Numbered from the stretch's first letter, positions 39,182-57,176 are shown. The stretch: DNA of 64,000 bases from Nansenia antarctica (GCA_963989245.1 OZ022345.1:53580852-53644851); one strand, 5' to 3'. The notes: a model not told the origin generated them from the letters alone. Made by a program: numbers and translations.

Positions 39182-39721
39182 ACAAAATACACAGGTGAGT
39201 CCCCCAAAACCTATCTGAGGCAAATAAATGAAGGAAATAAAAACAACAAAGCACCAGTGTCAATTATTCATCTGAGGAGAGACATGCTAAATGTGATCCA
39301 TCTAAGCCATTGAAGCTAGGTTTTAATCCAAGCCCATGAGGGGTAGCCCCAGGCGAATTAGGAATGTAAGAACCGTCTGTATCCCTCTGAGGTCAACACA
39401 GAGTTGAACCAGCGCTACATATGTATGTTAATTTGCCTAATCTCCCCTCTACAAATGTCTTACAGGCACATAAAGGGTTTAACACGAAGACATAATGGTA
39501 TCAGGGCATCAGGAGGGGGTTTATGAAAATATGAGACAGCCAAGGCTTGAAATCTTTTGAGAGGAACCTTCATGTCGCATCTCAATGTTCCATTCAGGTA
39601 GTTGGCAAAATACAACAATTGCATAATTGTGTGTTTGTTTTTTTACATTTGAAATATCATTTAACTAGATATAATACTTTAATGTCATAAATGACATCCT
39701 TCACTTATTGCTACACACAGG

Positions 39722-40440
39722 GTCAGTAGCTTTAAATTCCTCTGTGTTCACATCACTGACTTGACATGGTCTCATCACGCCAGCACAGTGATCAGAATTC
39801 CAGCGGCTGAAGAAATGTGTCATGGCCTCTCATACTCACCAACTTCTATAAGTGCACCATTGATGTCATCCTGTCCGGCTGCATCACTGCCTAGACCGCA
39901 AAGGCTATGCTGGCTGGGGAAAACGGCACAGTACATGACAGGGAGAAAGCTCCCAGCAGTCCAGGACATCTATTCCAGGAGGTCTCTAAGCAAGGCCCAG
40001 AAGACCATCAAAGACCGCAGCCACCCCAGCCACACCCTGTTCACTGTGCTACTGTCAGGCAAATGGTTCCGGAGTATCCGGTCTCAGACCAACAGGTCCC
40101 GAGACAGCTTCTACCGCAAAGCTAGAAGACTTTTGAACTGATTCCCCCAGCTGGCCAGTAGCACTTGCTGCTCACCTGCACTAGAGAAAATGTGCAATTT
40201 ACATACACACACATGCACACTCCCATGCACACTCCCATTATTTCTGCTATATTTATAATATGTATCTCTATATTCCACTGTATTGCTACACTTGTATTGA
40301 TTGAGTGTATTATTATTATTGGTATACTATTTGTTATTATTATTATTGGTATTTGACAGGTTGCTCGTTAAAAGCATTTCGCTGTACCGTTTACATCCGG
40401 TATCCGGTGCATTATGATAAATAAACTTGGATTTGATTAG
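39722..40440 (+). mobile_element. LINE 3' end (reverse transcriptase C-terminus and 3' UTR)
   Basis: The frame encodes 'FKFLCVHITDLTWSHHAS', then after decay 'KTAQYMTGRKLPAVQDIY', 'KAQKTIKDRSHPSHTLF', 'RFRSIRS'-like text and 'QTNRSRDSFYRKARRLLN'. This is the C-terminal part common to fish LINEs of the L2/Rex1/CR1 assemblage. The 3' end 'aaataaacttggatttgatt' is typical. The middle is frameshifted and the 5' part is missing. Confidence 0.87.
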
Positions 40441-43400
40441 GTGAAGTGGTGTATTGAAAATAATACTTTGTATATATTTCCACAATTAAACATATTTAGT
40501 GATTGATATTAGAGTTCCATGATTTTAGAAGCATTATTAGATAATGTGACAGATAAAATATTTCCATATGTAGTCAAACAGAAAATCATGGCTCTACTTG
40601 ATACTTCTTGTCTGTACAACTCTCATCTGAAGGGGCACAGTTATGGAAAAGGTAGAGTCAGTAGCCCTATATGGCTTAATTATTAATATGATATTATAGA
40701 AACCCATTATACTGCCGTTATACACGCTGAATACAGTAGAAGTCATTGATTTGGTGTAATAACCACTTCATTGGAATTGGGAAATGTATGCTGATTTCTC
40801 ACAGCAAGAAACACACTATTATAGACATGTTATTGTCCACTACCCCTTTCCCAAACATTCATATTGTAATGATCACACTTTCCCATGAGCAAGTGTCAAT
40901 TAAGTTATTCCAGAAGGTACCTTAGAATGTGTGGGCTAAAAAGTTGATTTCAATTTTAGACTATGAAATATATAATTTGAATTTCCCTTATCTATCTGTA
41001 AGTGCACATCATGCCAATTACAACTTGACATTTAGAGGTATTGCCCCGGGGCCACTTGACCAATGTACTGTTACCATTCAGTTAGACCAGAAATATAATT
41101 CTCATTTCCATCAGAGTACCATGCACTGTTTTGCAGATGGCCTCAAACAAGACTTTGTTTTTGACATGAGAGGTGACCTTTTAATGGTATAATGCATAAG
41201 CATGATGTCGATACATGGAAGTCAGTAAAAGCGCACATTGTGTGAAAGTGTAACAACATGGTTATGATCAACTGCAGGGCAACTCCAGCTGTAGCTGTTT
41301 CCTTATCTGACATGTTAGCCGTTTTCACCTCAACAGGGCTCAGTGTGACACACTGCTATATCTCCATGAGATTTGTCATGAATTTGACAGTCAAGGATGG
41401 CTATCTCAAACCTCTCGGTTCCCAGGCCAACATACTTTAATTGAAAATGAATAGTGCCAAACCTTGATTTACACAGTGTGTATATGTGTTTGCACTGTCA
41501 TACAATACAGACATAGCTGTCCCATTCTTGGCACAACAAGTGTAAGTCTGGTGAGGGGTATGACAGGTGGGTTCTTTAGTGACATGGTTTTGGCTGAGAA
41601 GCTGAGTTTGATCATGCAGTCTATCAGTCTATCAGTGACCGTTTCTGATTTGAGATGTGATTGAGGGGCCTTTGCCAGTCTTATGAATTATTGTTTTCCC
41701 AAAAAACATTTATGGAGAAGCTTAGAACCTTGCAAACATCATTGTCTAGTTAAAAGTACTGTTTTCTAAAGGCCTTTTCAAAACTGCACTCTCACAAGCT
41801 CAGCCTTGGAGGTCTGTAATTCTATGACATGCCTATCTTGGAATCAACACTGGAAAAACATTTTCTGAGAAAAAGTTTTCTCCCCGTTGTTTGCATAGTT
41901 GCATCTCCACCTTTTCCCCATTGAGACGCGCCTTTCTTCAGGGGTAAAAAAAAGGCATATCTATTCAAAAGGCATTTAGTCCATTTCTTTCTTGGCCGGT
42001 AAACCTATTCATCAATTGTTCTGCCTTGTAGATTGCATTCTAATGCTAATCTAGCGTGTTAAATATCTTTTTGTTCCCCCTTTCACCGTTTTGTCATTCA
42101 GTTGATCCAGTTTTGGCCACCCATTTTATTTATTTATGCGCCTGGCTTCTATTCATGTGCTCATGTATTTTTTATTATGTTGTTTCACTGTCATGCAGTG
42201 TCAACTCACTCTATTCACTGTGGGCTACTTGAAGGGCTCGGAGGGACAAAGCGTGTACACATTGCAGTGCTATTCACTCCGGCCAGCTGGATCGGCTGAA
42301 AAAAAAACCTTGTGAAAAGAAATCCTCCACAATGGACACAGAAGAAAGTGCACAATGCTAACAGTTTTCCAAATACCACTGATTGCTTTCATCACAATGA
42401 GGGAAAGCAGCCGCTTTTTGCTGAGCTCCACTTCAACAAACAACACTCTCACAAAAAACCTCCCAACCCACGTTTTGTTCCCAGACAAAACCTCCTCGAC
42501 CGTCTAAACGCTGCCTCCCAGTGAAGAAAAAAAAGTTCTTTCAGGGTTCTTTCCCCTTTCCTTAAAGTAAAATATAATAAAAGGGCAGAGAAAGAGAGGG
42601 AAATGGTCAGTGAGTTGGCAATGCGCGTTCTTTTATCAATCTGACGACCTTCTCAGACGTTTTTGGTCATCAAACTGTTGGCTGCCCCCTTCGAAATCTC
42701 ATTTGTTTACTGCTTGTGATGACTCCGGCAACATTTTAAATAAGCCCCCATCAAAATGTAGATATTTGTTTTGAACACACAAAATATCAATATATTATGC
42801 TATTTATAGCCTACAACACGGATAAAAAAGCCCCCCAATTGGCCCCAAAATATGTTTGTTTGAAAATGGGGCCTGGAGCAATGTCATGTGAAGCATTGAC
42901 TCTGTTTTCCACACCTTTTGTTGGATTTGTTTTTTTTTAAAATGTTATACTGTTAGAAACAAGGTCACTTGCGCGTTATTTACAGGAAGTTCCGTGGAGA
43001 GAAGTGATCGGGGTGTTACAACGGAGAATGCAGACTGGTGAAAGGGTTTAATTAACCGTGGCGGAGATAATTATCCCTGGACAGTCCAAATTAGTTTTGC
43101 ATAATCGCTCTGATCCAAATGAATTAACTTCTTAATGTAATCTAGGAGGGGTAGTTTGCTTAAATAACATGTCCAATGTGTTATTACAAGTCATAATATA
43201 ATATTCATAAATTCAGGGCATTCCCCTAAAAAAAACATAGGCTATACACGCGCGCACACACACGGGCGCGCGCGCGCGAACACACACACGCAGGGAATAT
43301 CCGATTTTGGAGGCCTTATAGAATGTATTTCTCATTGAATTAATGAAAAAAATGAATTGATCTATGTAATTATTCCTGTTTTTGAATTGGAAACGGACAC

Positions 43401-43737
43401 TTCATTCAGGCCCTGTTTTAATCCTCAAAGAGATGCCTGTTCTTCAGTCCAACAGAGCTCTTTTTACTGGGAATAGAGGGCTTTAAAGAAACCCACACAG
43501 TTTTATCTTCCTTCCTATTCACGATTAAAATTGTGATAAATCAGGTTTTGGCTCTTGATTACAATGGGTTGATTTAGATTTCCAAGTAATGCTATTCAAA
43601 GCGCGAACAAAAGCGGCCTTTGGAGGATACCTTACACTTCACCTGGACTGGCCACGTCAGGGCAATTCAGATACACATCTTGTTAAAGCAATTCGACAAG
43701 AACTACAGCGCGATTCTCTCTGTTTGTCCGCATACGC
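40441..43737. other. Gene desert downstream of sox21, candidate regulatory sequence
   Basis: No exon is supported. The last kilobase lacks repeats and contains homeodomain- and octamer-like words, for example around 43045-43145 ('gtttaattaacc', 'ataattatcc', 'ttttgcataatc'). A (CG/CA)-rich low-complexity patch lies at 43249-43291. An enhancer role is inference. Confidence 0.35.
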
Positions 43738-44866
43738 TTTATTATGATCCTTTGTTCAACAAATGAACAGAATAGCATTTAAGAGTTTAAAGTACATAAG
43801 TGGTGTTAAATGAAACACAAAACATACAACTTCATTAAGAGTTAGTAAAAACGAAATATGTTCCTTGCACATAAATGCGGATGTCTCAAGAAACAAAACA
43901 TATTAATGATAATTTTGTGACTTGTCAATGTTGAAAGAAAGGCCGACGTTTGTTGTCGAATAAAAACTTTGAGGCTCATATAGTACTTGGCAGAGTGACT
44001 CCTTTAAATAAATTACATCCTAAAAGCACTTCATATTTCCTGTGCAACAGTTTACAGCAAAGAGCTGCCCTCTGTTCAGTCGACTGGGTCACCATAATGA
44101 TTCCACTAAACAATAAATATTACAGACATCTATAAAACAGAGTTTATAGAAACTCAAAATATACACCGGATTTCTAGTGAAACAACCCAGTCAATTCCAG
44201 GCCCTATATCAAGCACTAGCCTAATGGCAAATGAACTATTAGCATCATTTATCTGTACACATTTACAGGCGTATGTAATTCTGATTGCAATAAGTGATCA
44301 ACAATTCAACATGAGTGTAGCCAGGGTGCATGAGAAATTAGCAAACCTTCTTGATCAACGGTATAAATCACACATTAGCCAGTGATTAGACTTCTTAAAC
44401 AATATTGAATTATCAGAAAATATGAAAAGCATGATGATCAATTTAGGCCTATGTTTATCTGATTCGTTGTTGAACGCAGTCAACTATAGGCCTACTTGAT
44501 TCCAACAGGTCAGTCAAGCAGGTGCATTTGCAACAGATACAAATCAAATAATGGTACCTTTCAAATGAGTATTCACATTGACAATGGGAAAACGTGTCTC
44601 CTACCCTTTCCCCCGCATGTATTTCTGCCATCATTTTGTTCTTCCCCTCTGGGATCTGCCAGGTGATGGCTAAGTATTAAGTTTAGAGAGTTCTCTAAAT
44701 AAGTATTACCTTAGATAAAGGCAGTAATCAATATACATACACATGTGATATCTGAGACGACGAGCACTTCATCACATGTACAGATTTGTGCATGCATAAT
44801 AAACTCTTGCATGGATATTTTCTTTTTCACATTTAAACTTCTCCTAAGTCCAAAGTAAGTAGGCTA
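43738..44866 (-). other. sox21: Predicted sox21 3' UTR
   Basis: The sequence after the sox21 stop codon is AT-rich and free of mobile elements. A minus-strand AATAAA (TTTATT as written) at 43738-43743 would give a 3' UTR of about 1.1 kb. Other AATAAA-like words occur closer, so the end is uncertain. Confidence 0.4.
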
Positions 44867-45598
44867 TCATAACGCCGCTGCGTATGCAGAGTATGGTTCA
44901 AGTTGAGGTTTGCCCATTCCAGGGAGCAGGATGTAGGCTAGGGGCGGCTGGAGGCCCGCTGAGGGCCAGCCCGTACAGTTACAAGGGATCATGTAGCCTG
45001 GGTTTCCCGGGGATGGGTGTGAGTGAGTGTGGGTGTGTGTCCCACCTCCGACAGTGCCTGTTCCAGAGAAAGCCGTTGCGCCGTGGTACCCCATGCCGTA
45101 AGGAAAGGATGGTTGGGAAAGCTCTGACATCTTCGCTCCGAGGTCAAAAAAGGAATATGGGTTCGTGGACATGGCCGGGTTGAAGAAGACCCTGGCCGCT
45201 GCGGCCGCCGCGGCTGCTGCCTTGTCGTGGTTCCCTAAAAAGGACTCGGAAAGGGCCACGCTGGACAAACCGCTCACTTTGAGCGCCTCGTGTTCCCCGA
45301 GATTGTAGGGCACCGGGAAAGCAAACTTGTCTTTTTTCATGAGGGTCTTTGGCTTCCGCCGGGGTCTGTATTTATAGTCTGGGTGTTCCTTCATGTGCAT
45401 GGCTCTCAGTCGTTTGGCCTCGTCAATGAATGGCCTTTTCTCCGACTCGGTGAGAAGTTTCCACTCGGCCCCCAATCTCTTGCTGATCTCGGAGTTGTGC
45501 ATTTTTGGGTTCTCCTGAGCCATTTTTCTTCTCTGCGCTCTGGACCAAACCATGAAAGCATTCATCGGGCGTTTTACGTGATCCATTGGTTTCGACAT
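44867..45598 (-). CDS. sox21: Transcription factor Sox21 (SoxB2)
   Basis: The single-exon coding region of 243 residues encodes a SoxB2 transcriptional repressor that balances SoxB1 activity in neural progenitors, inner ear and other tissues. The HMG box covers about residues 6-84 ('DHVKRPMNAFMVWSRAQRRK' through 'HPDYKYRPRRK') and is essentially identical to vertebrate Sox21. The SoxB2-type tail follows: an alanine run near 125-135, 'ARVFF', 'HTHTHSHPSPGNPGYMIPCN' and the diagnostic 'LQPPLAYILLPGMGKPQL' ending 'AYAAAL'. The start is the ATG at 45598 ('MSKPMDHVKR'), as in other vertebrates. A longer frame from 45613 begins with GTG and is not a start. It is shorter than human (276 residues), mostly through fewer alanine and glycine runs. 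Whether it is sox21a or sox21b cannot be decided here. Confidence 0.97.
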   Translation of the reverse strand: MSKPMDHVKRPMNAFMVWSRAQRRKMAQENPKMHNSEISKRLGAEWKLLTESEKRPFIDEAKRLRAMHMKEHPDYKYRPRRKPKTLMKKDKFAFPVPYNLGEHEALKVSGLSSVALSESFLGNHDKAAAAAAAAARVFFNPAMSTNPYSFFDLGAKMSELSQPSFPYGMGYHGATAFSGTGTVGGGTHTHTHSHPSPGNPGYMIPCNCTGWPSAGLQPPLAYILLPGMGKPQLEPYSAYAAAL

Positions 45599-46145
45599 GT
45601 TGGTACAAAGCACTTTTGGTCTGAAAAGATAAAAAAATATCCATAGACAAATATGTTAAGTGTCTGTCAAAAGGTATAGACTTAGAGGCTATATTGACCC
45701 TCGATAATATACTCAGTAAAAAGTTAGAATTCATTGTGTAATTCTGTTAAACTCACAATTGTGCAAGACAACAACGAGATCATTTAATACTGTAAAAACA
45801 TGTTTCTTTAGGCTATAGGCTATACTTACTTAAATCTCAGTTCTTCATCCCACCGATGTAAGGTATCCGTGTGGAAAAGCGTATGCAGCCAGCAGCGTAC
45901 TGTTTCTATAAAAGTTAGGTTTTCTGATTCATGGTGATATCCGATGAGGACGAGCATACAAGACCGAAAAGCAATACGTCTTCCACTGCAGTTCTTATCT
46001 TGTTTTTCTCCGATCGCCGGAGACCTGTTCGCCGCCACTCAGCACTTGAATCCAGCGTTTACGCAAATGGTTGATAACTCCAGGCTGCCCCGTGTGAAAT
46101 AAGGATTTCTGAAGCAGGTAGTGAAAGTGCCTCCGCGCATGCGCA
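45599..46145 (-). other. sox21: Predicted sox21 5' UTR with an intron
   Basis: On the minus strand a strong donor 'gtaagtata' (45829-45821) follows 'gagatttaa', and a strong acceptor 'tttttttatcttttcag' ends at 45621. This predicts a 209-bp intron in the 5' UTR, 22 bp before the start codon. Sox21 is usually described as a single-exon gene. The coding region is unaffected. Confidence 0.5.
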
Positions 46146-46180
46146 GTAGGTCTGCCACAAGACTGAGCGCTCTTTTAAAT
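46134..46180 (-). promoter_or_regulatory. Candidate sox21 core promoter: NRF1 site and TATA-like box
   Basis: A perfect NRF1-type palindrome 'CGCGCATGCGCA' lies at 46134-46145. A minus-strand TATA-like 'ATTTAAAAG' lies at about 46172-46180, some 30 bp upstream of it, within a locally GC-rich, CpG-containing stretch (46020-46215). This places a transcription start near 46145, about 550 bp upstream of the start codon. Function is inferred. Confidence 0.45.
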
Positions 46181-46215
46181 CCCACCCCGAGTGCGCGCGG
46201 GGGTCCGGGGGACAC

Positions 46216-51068
<4,853 letters not shown>

Positions 51069-51118
51069 ATGGGTGGGTGGGTGTGGGTGGATGGGTGCTG
51101 ATGGTGTGGGGGGGGGTG

Positions 51119-52566
51119 AGGGATGCCATGTCAATTCAATCTTCATGGGCCTGAATTGTCAGATAACAAATAATGCCAAACTTTGAATGCACATTATGGA
51201 ACAAGAAAAGCTATAGAGGAGGACAAGGAAAACCACAAGGTTGATAAGACCTTCATCTTTAAACCAAGTCTTGTCAGGGCATTGCACATAATCTTCCATT
51301 GAGGAATATCTCCACACCTCAAGGCAAATGAAATAGCAGTGCCAGTTAAAAGGACTTCCTGGATCATTGTAGAACGACCTTCCAAGCCCATTGTCAAAAG
51401 TCAGATTTGCACAACGCTGATTTCTGCCAGCTCCCACAGGGCATATGTTTAGCTTAAAACACCCACATTCTCCCACACCCACGGTTTAAATCCAAAGGAG
51501 ATATGTGTATCCCTCCAGGCACTGAGATGACTTTTGCCATGATACACTATTTTCAACCATTTAGCGGCTGCATTATCGCTGGCCTTTTTTCCTCATTATT
51601 TCGCCCTTATCGGCCCAGCATCACTACACAGCCCCAAATAGAGAGTTGTAATTACCCAGAATGCCACCTGATAGCACCCTCTCTATCAGCTCCATCACTG
51701 CAGGTCCTGCTAACTCATCACTGGGACAGAGGGAAGAAAAAGGCTGCTTGTGGCACAGCCCGACACAGATAGCTCATCTCTCTGATACATTTATAGTTGC
51801 AGTTTAGGATCAGAGAAAACCGATGCACCCAGGCAATTTTTCATCCAGCCCTCTCCCTCAGCCTTACAAAGACTTCTCTCTCAGTCCTCTCTTCTGGTCT
51901 CTCTCCCTTTTTGTGGAGGCAGAATTGAGGCCGTTTGGCACACAAAAAGTGATCCAATCTCCTTGAACCTTTAGCAGTGCAGTGACATGCTATTCCGGCC
52001 TTCATATTGTGCCTTCGTCCTTCTGAAAAAGCAAGTGAGTGCCTTTTTCATCTGTGACATTGTGCACACACTCAAAGGTGCTGCAAGAGAGAATGCCTGC
52101 ACTTCTGTGGAAAGGTTGAAGGTACATCATTGTGCATCATTTTACTTTTATTAATACTCTCGCTGATCTTACTCTGGGCTTGAATGGTTGTATTGGCTTG
52201 TGTTGACCTCACAATACCCCTAAGTAAATGGTTTGCATAGAGTACTGTGTGTGCTTGTGACTCAAAGTCAAGGTAGTGAAAGCAATGGAACATTGAGTCA
52301 TCAATTTACAAAGAGAGCAGCGAAAACGTCACATGTAATAGATTTGTACAAATTTAAAAAATGCAAGAATGTGCCCAACCTCAGTAGGCATCATGCAGTA
52401 ATTCATTGTACTAGTGACACATAGCAAATATTGTGTGTATCATTTGTTTGGTCATACTCAATGTCTGAAACAATAACTTTCCATCAAGGTGAACATCTTG
52501 TCATCGTCAACCATATTATGTCTGTCAAGATATTCGTAATATTAATTTATGTTGCATGCTTACGAT

Positions 52567-52567
<1 letters not shown>
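51119..52567. other. Gene desert, no feature recognised
   Basis: Short chance frames occur on both strands and no repeats were recognised. The 107-codon minus-strand frame at 51159-51482 has no recognisable family. Confidence 0.35.

Positions 52568-52626
<59 letters not shown>
52568..52626. repeat. (CA)n microsatellite
   Basis: An uninterrupted CA run of about 58 bp. Confidence 0.97.
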
Positions 52627-52631
<5 letters not shown>

Positions 52632-53167
52632 ATTTAACCATCTCTTTCTAGCATGCATTGTGGAGGTATCTGTGCTCTTCTCAGTTATAACAATGAATGA
52701 GCCTTTGTGCGTCTGGTCATCAGTATGTCAGGGGAACAGACTGAGTAACTGTGACCTCTATCAAATCAAGGAATTGTAGCTATGCATTGGAACCCGGACT
52801 ATGGTTCCCATGGCCTGGATGCCTCCTAACAGAGGCAGTCTAACACTGCTTGAAAGGGGAAATCAATCTTATTTGAGGAGATTAAGTGACCAGGATAATA
52901 ACCATGTCATTGAGAGAGAAAAAAACTCCCTCTTTTCAATAGAGTGAAATAACAGTGTTCCTGCAGATGGCCCATTGTCGCAACTGAATGTCACATCTCT
53001 CAAGGTAAACCTATTATAGCAATGGTGTCTGACATGCCGTACTAACAAAACAAGTGGCCATTCCTGAGATTGTGATGTGTTCTCTAAGGTATGAGCAGGG
53101 CAAGAGGTTGTCGTAGTTACAACAAAAACAGCTACAGTTTATTTTTCGGTGTTTTCTGTGTTCTTCT

Positions 53168-53169
<2 letters not shown>
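52627..53169. other. Gene desert, no feature recognised
   Basis: Nothing can be supported in this stretch. Confidence 0.35.
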
Positions 53170-53234
<65 letters not shown>

Positions 53235-53285
53235 AGTGAGTGTGTGTGTGTGAGTGTGTGTGTATGCGTGCGTGCATGTATATAA
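53170..53285. repeat. Compound (TA)n-(TG)n microsatellite
   Basis: About 50 bp of TA repeat passes into an imperfect (TG)n tract with GAGT and GCGT variants. Confidence 0.95.
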
Positions 53286-56212
53286 GTGTGTGTCTATTTT
53301 ACCAGCGCCTGAGCTTGAATGACAGTGTGATCAATGGTAGGGCATGTGTCCTGTCAGCATGTCCTGTTTGAGGGGGCAGTGACAGTGGCTGTCTCAGGTG
53401 ATCTCATTATTTGATGGACACAGCAGTGGAGAGGTGGCATTCACACAGGGCCCTCACATGTTGCTTAATCAGCCCGTTATTCATGCGGCACACACCAGAC
53501 ACTTATGGGAATTATTGATCACATTTTGACTGAGTATTCTCTCCTCTCCATAATCACCAATACATTACTGTCATGGATCTGTTTACTGTGCACGCAGCAC
53601 ACGCTGCAGCAGCACCGGTATTAGATATGACTGCAGAAGGGGCGACACACTTATCAGCACTCGTGTGTATTTGTGTGTTAAGATAATGAGTTTAAATAAT
53701 CTGTTTATGTCTTATGTTTATCCAAAGAGCCTGCGAGGGAGGGGTGGTAATGCGGCGGGGAATAGGCGCATTCACAAATCAAAGACATCAAAGCTGTAAT
53801 CGGTTGCGTCAGGATTACTGCGGGGTCATTATCAACGCTCCTCTTGGCTTTTCACTACCGTTGCTGTTATGTGAGGCAAACGTCGATACCCGTGCAAAGT
53901 AACACCCTGACTGGCTGGCCACACCAAAGGCGGGCACCCTCCCCGCCCGGGAGCCAAACGCCATCCCCTGGGATGTCCTTGGCTAAGGATGGCTGTGACA
54001 GCTACGCCCAGAGAGCTAAGCTTCATGCCCCCATGGCTGTTCTAGCTATCGGACAGCACAAGCGTAACGTGTCTGAGTTGTCCAAATTGCTCTGCCGAGG
54101 GTCAAGTGGAATCGATACGGTGATCCATAAATTGTCCCCTGTGATAATTACTAGGAGGAAGAGTAATTATAAGGAACATTCATTTACTGTTTAGATTTTG
54201 TGCCAGTGGAGGGTTTTCATGTGCTCCTGATTCATTTGCCGGCAAACAATTGGAGGAGGAAGCTTTCTCTTTTAAAAGGGTTGATTCTTTGAGGGAACAG
54301 TAGGTGCACATAGGCTCAGGGTCAAAGCAGATTTGGGTTTGCCCTGGGATTGTAAGCAGGTTTGTGAACCCCCTGTGTAGGCCACTCCAGGGTTCTTACA
54401 TTGATCAGTCACTTGGTGCCGTGTGATGACAAAGGTTTCTCATAATACACACTTTTGTTGCTCACGACAATGTGTCCTGGACATTTGCATTATAAAACAA
54501 AAAAATCCACAGGGACTATTAAGGGCTAAAACCTTGATGTCCTCAGCCCTACAAAAGACACAAAGGAGCCTCCATCCAAATGCCATATTGCTTTAGTGAG
54601 GAGACAACCTGTATACATTTTGGTCTTTTTCTTCCCAGGCACTTTGAGGCATGGCGCAAACGTTGTACAGGCATTCTATTCTAAGCCTCAGGTTGCAGCT
54701 GGTCTGCCACTTGCTGTGCACTGCCAAGTGCGAGGAATGGGTCTCTTTTATCCGAACGGAGCAAATCTGGCCTAATGTGTCTGGTAGAAAGCGTCCCAGG
54801 GAGTCTGGGTCCTCCATTCTTCGGCCATTCTTTCCACTTTTCTCCTCTTTTGCACTTGGGATAATTGCAGTTTAATTGGGTGACAAGAAATGAAAACTGT
54901 GTCCACATTATCTAGGATTATCTCTTTTTCCTCCAGCCTGCCATCAATTCAAAGAAGCCCATTTATCAGAGCGGGGAGGCTGATGCTTGGTCAGCGGCGG
55001 GGAAGCTTTGAGCACCAGTTAGCAAAATGAAGTGAGAAGGGGGCCGTGAGCTATGGGAGGGGGGCTGACAGCTAAGAAAAATGTTCTTTGTATCTTATCG
55101 TAAATGTATATTTATCTTCAAGATGCATATCTTTTTCAACGCTTCCGATCAATAGAAATACAGTACTGTAATACTATGCTAAAGAACAATCCCCCCCCCC
55201 CAAAAAGGAAAGTTCTACCATTGTCACTATGCTGACAGAAATTTAACAGCAATAATCTGCGTCTTCCTAAAGTGATAGCAAAACGTAAATCTAATAATTT
55301 AAAAAAGCTTTTCATAAAACTAGTGATACATCACATCACCTTTAGCATCTCCCTTCCAAACATGTCTATTAATATAGATAGGCCGGCTGGCGTTTTAGTT
55401 ACTATGTAAGCTGTAGCTGTACCCAGTTTCATTCAATTGGAGAGAGTATTCATCTAATTTCGAGCCTTCTTGGATTCTGCACGGTGAGGTTATAAACATT
55501 GAGTCATTCCCAGGCCGGCGCTAGCCTACCTTCCCCTTTGTCAGAGCTGTACTCAACTTTAAAAGCCCCTTTCAGAGAGCATGAATGCACTTCATTTTCT
55601 CTCAAAGAACTTTGCATTGATAGCTGGAAAAGGGAAGGTTGTTTAGAAAAGGAAGGAGAGACAATGAGAACAAAAATGAAAGCTTTCAGATTCCATTATG
55701 AACATTGCCCTCCATTCTTCTCAGCTGTTTATACATTTTCAGTACAATAATGCCCCTTTGCCGTAATATGTTTCTCCGTCTATCAGCGCCTGTTCTAAAT
55801 GGGCCCGGCATCAGGGCTAGAGTAATAAATACTTGAGAAATTATAGAGAGATGCTGTTGCTTGGCATCCTGAGAAGAAGATCAAGGTGAAGAGAGCAGAC
55901 CTGAAAACGTCTTCCTTAATACTTCTCCTCTGAACAGAGGCAGTTGAAAGAAAAGAGACCTTGCCAGTGCATATACCTATTCAGACTCCTGTGCATTGTG
56001 TAAATATTTAAGATGGCCTGATCGTTGGGTAGAAAGAGCCGGCTTTGTGTGGGTGTGAGGCACTGAACTGTACGTTGTGCGTATATCGTTGCTGGAGTGC
56101 TTTCTGTTCAGAATGCAGTGGGCGACCTTAGTCCTTGAAGCACAAAACACATGAAGGTTACAGCATATATTGTTTGCTCTTAGGTGAACTGTGTGTGCTT
56201 GTGTAATTTTTG

Positions 56213-56214
<2 letters not shown>
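53286..56214. other. Gene desert, possibly regulatory
   Basis: No coding exon is supported. The stretch lacks recognisable mobile elements, and a C-run lies at about 55190-55201. The absence of transposons over almost 3 kb, in a window otherwise rich in them, is compatible with selective constraint, but this is inference. Confidence 0.35.
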
Positions 56215-56294
<80 letters not shown>

Positions 56295-56296
56295 AT
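56215..56296. repeat. (TG)n microsatellite with (CGTG)n tail
   Basis: About 60 bp of TG repeat ends in four 'cgtg' units. Confidence 0.96.
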
Positions 56297-57140
56297 GTGT
56301 GTTTCATTTTGTAATATTATTTTAAAATGAGTTCCTAATTCCTCAGATGTTACAGATACACAACATAATCATAACTGGGTACTTCATGGGTACTTCATGA
56401 TACACATGTAGAGAAGGGGCACTAAGTTAGCCATTGTTTGGTAAGGGAGTGTCAGAGAAGACCAAACAGTCAGAGAGAGAGAGAGGTAAGTCTCAGCATA
56501 TGGGAGGTGAAAGGGACCAGTGTCCTGCTGAGTCAGCCAGTCCCTGGCCTGTGCTATTCACTCTCTCTCACACACAAACTAGGTCGCTCAGGCCCAGGCC
56601 CACTACTATCCATCTACTAGCCCACAAGGGCAGCCCTGCCCTGGTACATAACTACCATCGACCATCTCCAGACTGGTCTCCTTTTGAAATTGTGTACCTA
56701 TACATGATAGCAAGTTGCAACGTGCCAGTCACTGGAGCTATGGACAACAATGTTTGCTTATTATTGTTGCTACTGCTAATGTTTGCTAATGCCTTCCCTT
56801 GACAACTTACCCTTAGCGTAACCACTCAAAGTGAATGCGTAATACTGCCTAACTGTCATGCAATTCAAAGTTAATGAAGATGAACTTCTTACTTAAGTCA
56901 TGCAAATTTGCTTAGCTTCATGTAGCATTTCTTCAGTTATTGACATAATTGTCCAAAAATCTCTCTAATATGTCAACCAACACGCAATTGGGAGTGCGTA
57001 CTATCGTGTATAGGTACAACATTTAATTAGAAGACTGAAATTTAATTAGAAGATTTCATACAGCCATAGTCTGTAAAAAATATATTAAAAAATAAAAAAA
57101 CATTATGGTAACTCATGGCAGAGACAAAACAGTATGGTAA
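56297..57140. other. Gene desert, no feature recognised
   Basis: Includes a short GA run at 56471-56485. The 122-codon plus-strand frame at 56434-56802 has no recognisable family. Confidence 0.35.
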
Positions 57141-57143
57141 ATG

Positions 57144-57176
<33 letters not shown>

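Noticed and set aside
45599..45613. A longer Sox21 start five codons upstream
   Set aside because: The codon at 45613 is GTG, and the vertebrate Sox21 N-terminus 'MSKP' starts at the ATG at 45598.
44884..45646. Plus-strand frames of 99 and 118 codons over sox21
   Set aside because: They are antisense shadows of the strongly conserved Sox21 coding region.
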